Origin: Bog-793 sp035625025
Lineage (GTDB): Bacteria; Actinomycetota; Acidimicrobiia; Acidimicrobiales; Bog-793
Length of the DNA: 64,000 nucleotides
NCBI GenBank assembly: GCA_035625025.1
Contig: DASPQJ010000054.1
Location: 1 to 64,000 of the forward strand
Direction: 5' to 3'
The translations under genes and the position numbers were made by a program. Below, in pieces: positions 62,808 to 64,000 of this stretch. The notes under the pieces are model-generated. The model saw only the letters and a list, made by a program, of their open reading frames with translations, did not search any database and had not been told where the DNA came from. Position 1 is the stretch's first letter. Every line of letters begins with the position of its first letter.

Positions 62808-63053
62808 TGGCTCGGGATCGAAGACGACGCTGCCGTCGTCGGAGAGCCCCAGCGCAACGAAGTGGCCAAGCGGTTCATCCGCACCCTCAAGAAGCAGTGC
62901 TTGTGGGCCCTGCTATACGAGGGCATCAACGACCTGCGCCAACACATGGCGACGTTCACCAAGGCCTACAACAACGATTGGCCGGTTGAACGCCTCGGCG
63001 ACCGCACCCCACGAGAGGCGTTCATCGAGGCGACAGCTCTGGTGGCCGCGTGA
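62808..63053 (+). pseudogene. IS3-family (or related) integrase C-terminal remnant
   Basis: The plus-strand frame reads WLGIEDDAAVVGEPQRNEVA then KRFIRTLKKQCLW and YNNDWPVERLGDRTPREAF, ending with TGA at 63053. It is the end of an rve-type transposase core. In active relatives this reads EPQTNGVAERFIRTLKEQ. Here the catalytic Glu of the DDE triad is Lys (VAKRF), so the remnant is dead apart from being truncated. A short internal start near 62862 should not be called as a gene. Confidence 0.78.
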
Positions 63054-63195
63054 TAGTCAATGAAGCTATCCCACGTACCGAGGGCCGCAACAGAGCGTCG
63101 AGCGTCATCTCGGCGCGGCATCCAGATTGCCGGCATCGGATATCTCACCCTTTAGGAGAAGCGCCACCGCTCCGACTCAGATCGCTCTGCATCTA

Positions 63196-63996
63196 TCAAC
63201 GGGATTGGTCGAGGGTGACCTCAAGGCCAATGACGAGATTCAGGTCAATGCTGTGGACCCGGAGCGGAAAGAACCTCCGTCGCTCGACTCGAAAGCGCGT
63301 CGTCAACTCCGACAACACCTCTCGGGCGGTGTTGACATGGTCGTAGCGAATCATCCACTTGTAGTCTGTCTTGTAGCGCTTCTCGAAGACTCGCTTCGTC
63401 GTGAACGCGCGCCCGAGCGCATACCCTGCACCACGCTCGCACGGAATTACTGCTGAGAAGATTGCCATCGGCTTCATAACCCGGACGATCTCGTCGAGCG
63501 CCGCAGGCAGATTCTCGAGGTGCTCAAGAACATGGATAGCGAGAACTCGATCGAAGTATTGATCAGGAAAGGGGATCCTCTCCTGGCAGTTGCCGAGAAC
63601 GACCTTCGCGACTGCGTTGCGATCAAGAATCTGCCCGGCGAGACGATCACTCAGCTCGAGCGCGACGTACTCGCGGTTCATGCCCGACTCAAAAGAGAGA
63701 TGCGAGCCGTTACCGGCCCCTATCTCTAGGGTGGCTGACCGAGGCTTCGCGGACTGTGCAGCAAATTCGTGACCGAAGCGATCGACCCACCCAAAGTTCT
63801 GCGGCAGTACAGAGCTGAGGTAGTTGTCCTGCCAGTCCGCCATGATCTGCTCTTGCTCGGGCGTTAGAGCTGCTCTGACCTTCGGCCACGATGCCCGACG
63901 TCGCATGGCGATCATCTTTGCGGAGGCGTCGGGGTTGATCAATCGGGCTCTCACTTCGTCTCGATCCCTCGCCGGATAAGGGATGGCAGTCGGCAC
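63196..63996 (-). CDS. Class I SAM-dependent methyltransferase (5' end near the window edge)
   Basis: 266 residues if GTG 63996 is the start. Only four bases remain upstream, so the true start may lie outside the window. Motif I is ATLEIGAGNGSHLSFE near residue 92, with YVALELSD, VLGNCQERIPFPDQYFDRVLAIHVLEHLENL and RVMKP, the usual order of the ubiE/type 11 family. Lacking a substrate domain, it could methylate a sugar or lipid of the neighbouring surface glycan. It sits right beside the IS remnants. Confidence 0.84.
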   Translation of the reverse strand: MPTAIPYPARDRDEVRARLINPDASAKMIAMRRRASWPKVRAALTPEQEQIMADWQDNYLSSVLPQNFGWVDRFGHEFAAQSAKPRSATLEIGAGNGSHLSFESGMNREYVALELSDRLAGQILDRNAVAKVVLGNCQERIPFPDQYFDRVLAIHVLEHLENLPAALDEIVRVMKPMAIFSAVIPCERGAGYALGRAFTTKRVFEKRYKTDYKWMIRYDHVNTAREVLSELTTRFRVERRRFFPLRVHSIDLNLVIGLEVTLDQSR

Positions 63997-64000
63997 GTTT

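Noticed and set aside
62862..63053. Short frame of 63 codons that could be called as an integrase gene
   Set aside because: It is the tail of a truncated IS3-type transposase with the catalytic Glu replaced by Lys; annotated as a pseudogene instead.

Overview
The window looks like chromosomal DNA from a high-GC actinobacterium. A member of the Acidimicrobiia or a close relative is my best guess, but this is inference from gene content. The supports are SenX3/RegX3, a clpS-DUF2017 pair, SCO6880-type secretion genes, a furA-catalase pair, frequent GTG/TTG starts, and 4-bp ATGA/GTGA overlaps. No rRNA, CRISPR array or replication origin is visible.

Layout: 1-3.3 kb is one end of a type IV secretion (conjugation-like) operon on the minus strand, including a VirB4 function apparently split over two genes. 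3.5-6.6 kb holds a PhoR-type kinase/regulator pair, ClpS and DUF2017. 6.7-12.5 kb carries tRNA-Glu, a small prepilin-like gene stop-to-start coupled to a TPR-GGDEF protein, a two-domain glyoxalase-like protein, an exported protein with seven 42-residue repeats, tRNA-Asp and tRNA-Phe. 12.5-15.7 kb holds purF, a PHP phosphoesterase and PPK2. 15.7-18.2 kb is a decay zone with two broken genes (a NicT-like metal transporter and a PfkB sugar kinase). 19.4-28.7 kb is a hopanoid operon on the minus strand: dxs-hpnC-hpnD-hpnE-prenyl synthase-shc-hpnH. It runs from the first enzyme of the MEP pathway to the adenosyl-hopane step, and all junctions but two overlap by 4 bp. A MerR-TetR fusion regulator lies just upstream.

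29.8-35.8 kb is a stress and regulator block: DegV, YbjQ, an Rrf2 protein without cysteines, two Fur-family regulators, a Nudix hydrolase and a catalase. The second Fur gene has a palindromic operator over its promoter and probably a leaderless transcript.

36.2-60.9 kb is a cell-surface glycan region with lower GC and longer spacers. It has a Wzx-type flippase, soluble GT2 and GT4 glycosyltransferases, two GT2 enzymes resembling polyprenyl-phosphate sugar synthases (one fused to a methyltransferase-like domain), one sugar-nucleotide epimerase, and five large multi-pass membrane proteins. Most of the five resemble GT-C enzymes with an outward-facing soluble C-terminal domain. I infer that lipid-linked sugars made inside are used by the GT-C-like proteins outside.

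61-63.1 kb is a pile of insertion-sequence remnants: an IS256-type fragment cut by an IS21-type element (istB intact, istA truncated), which abuts an IS3-type integrase remnant. A methyltransferase gene closes the window.
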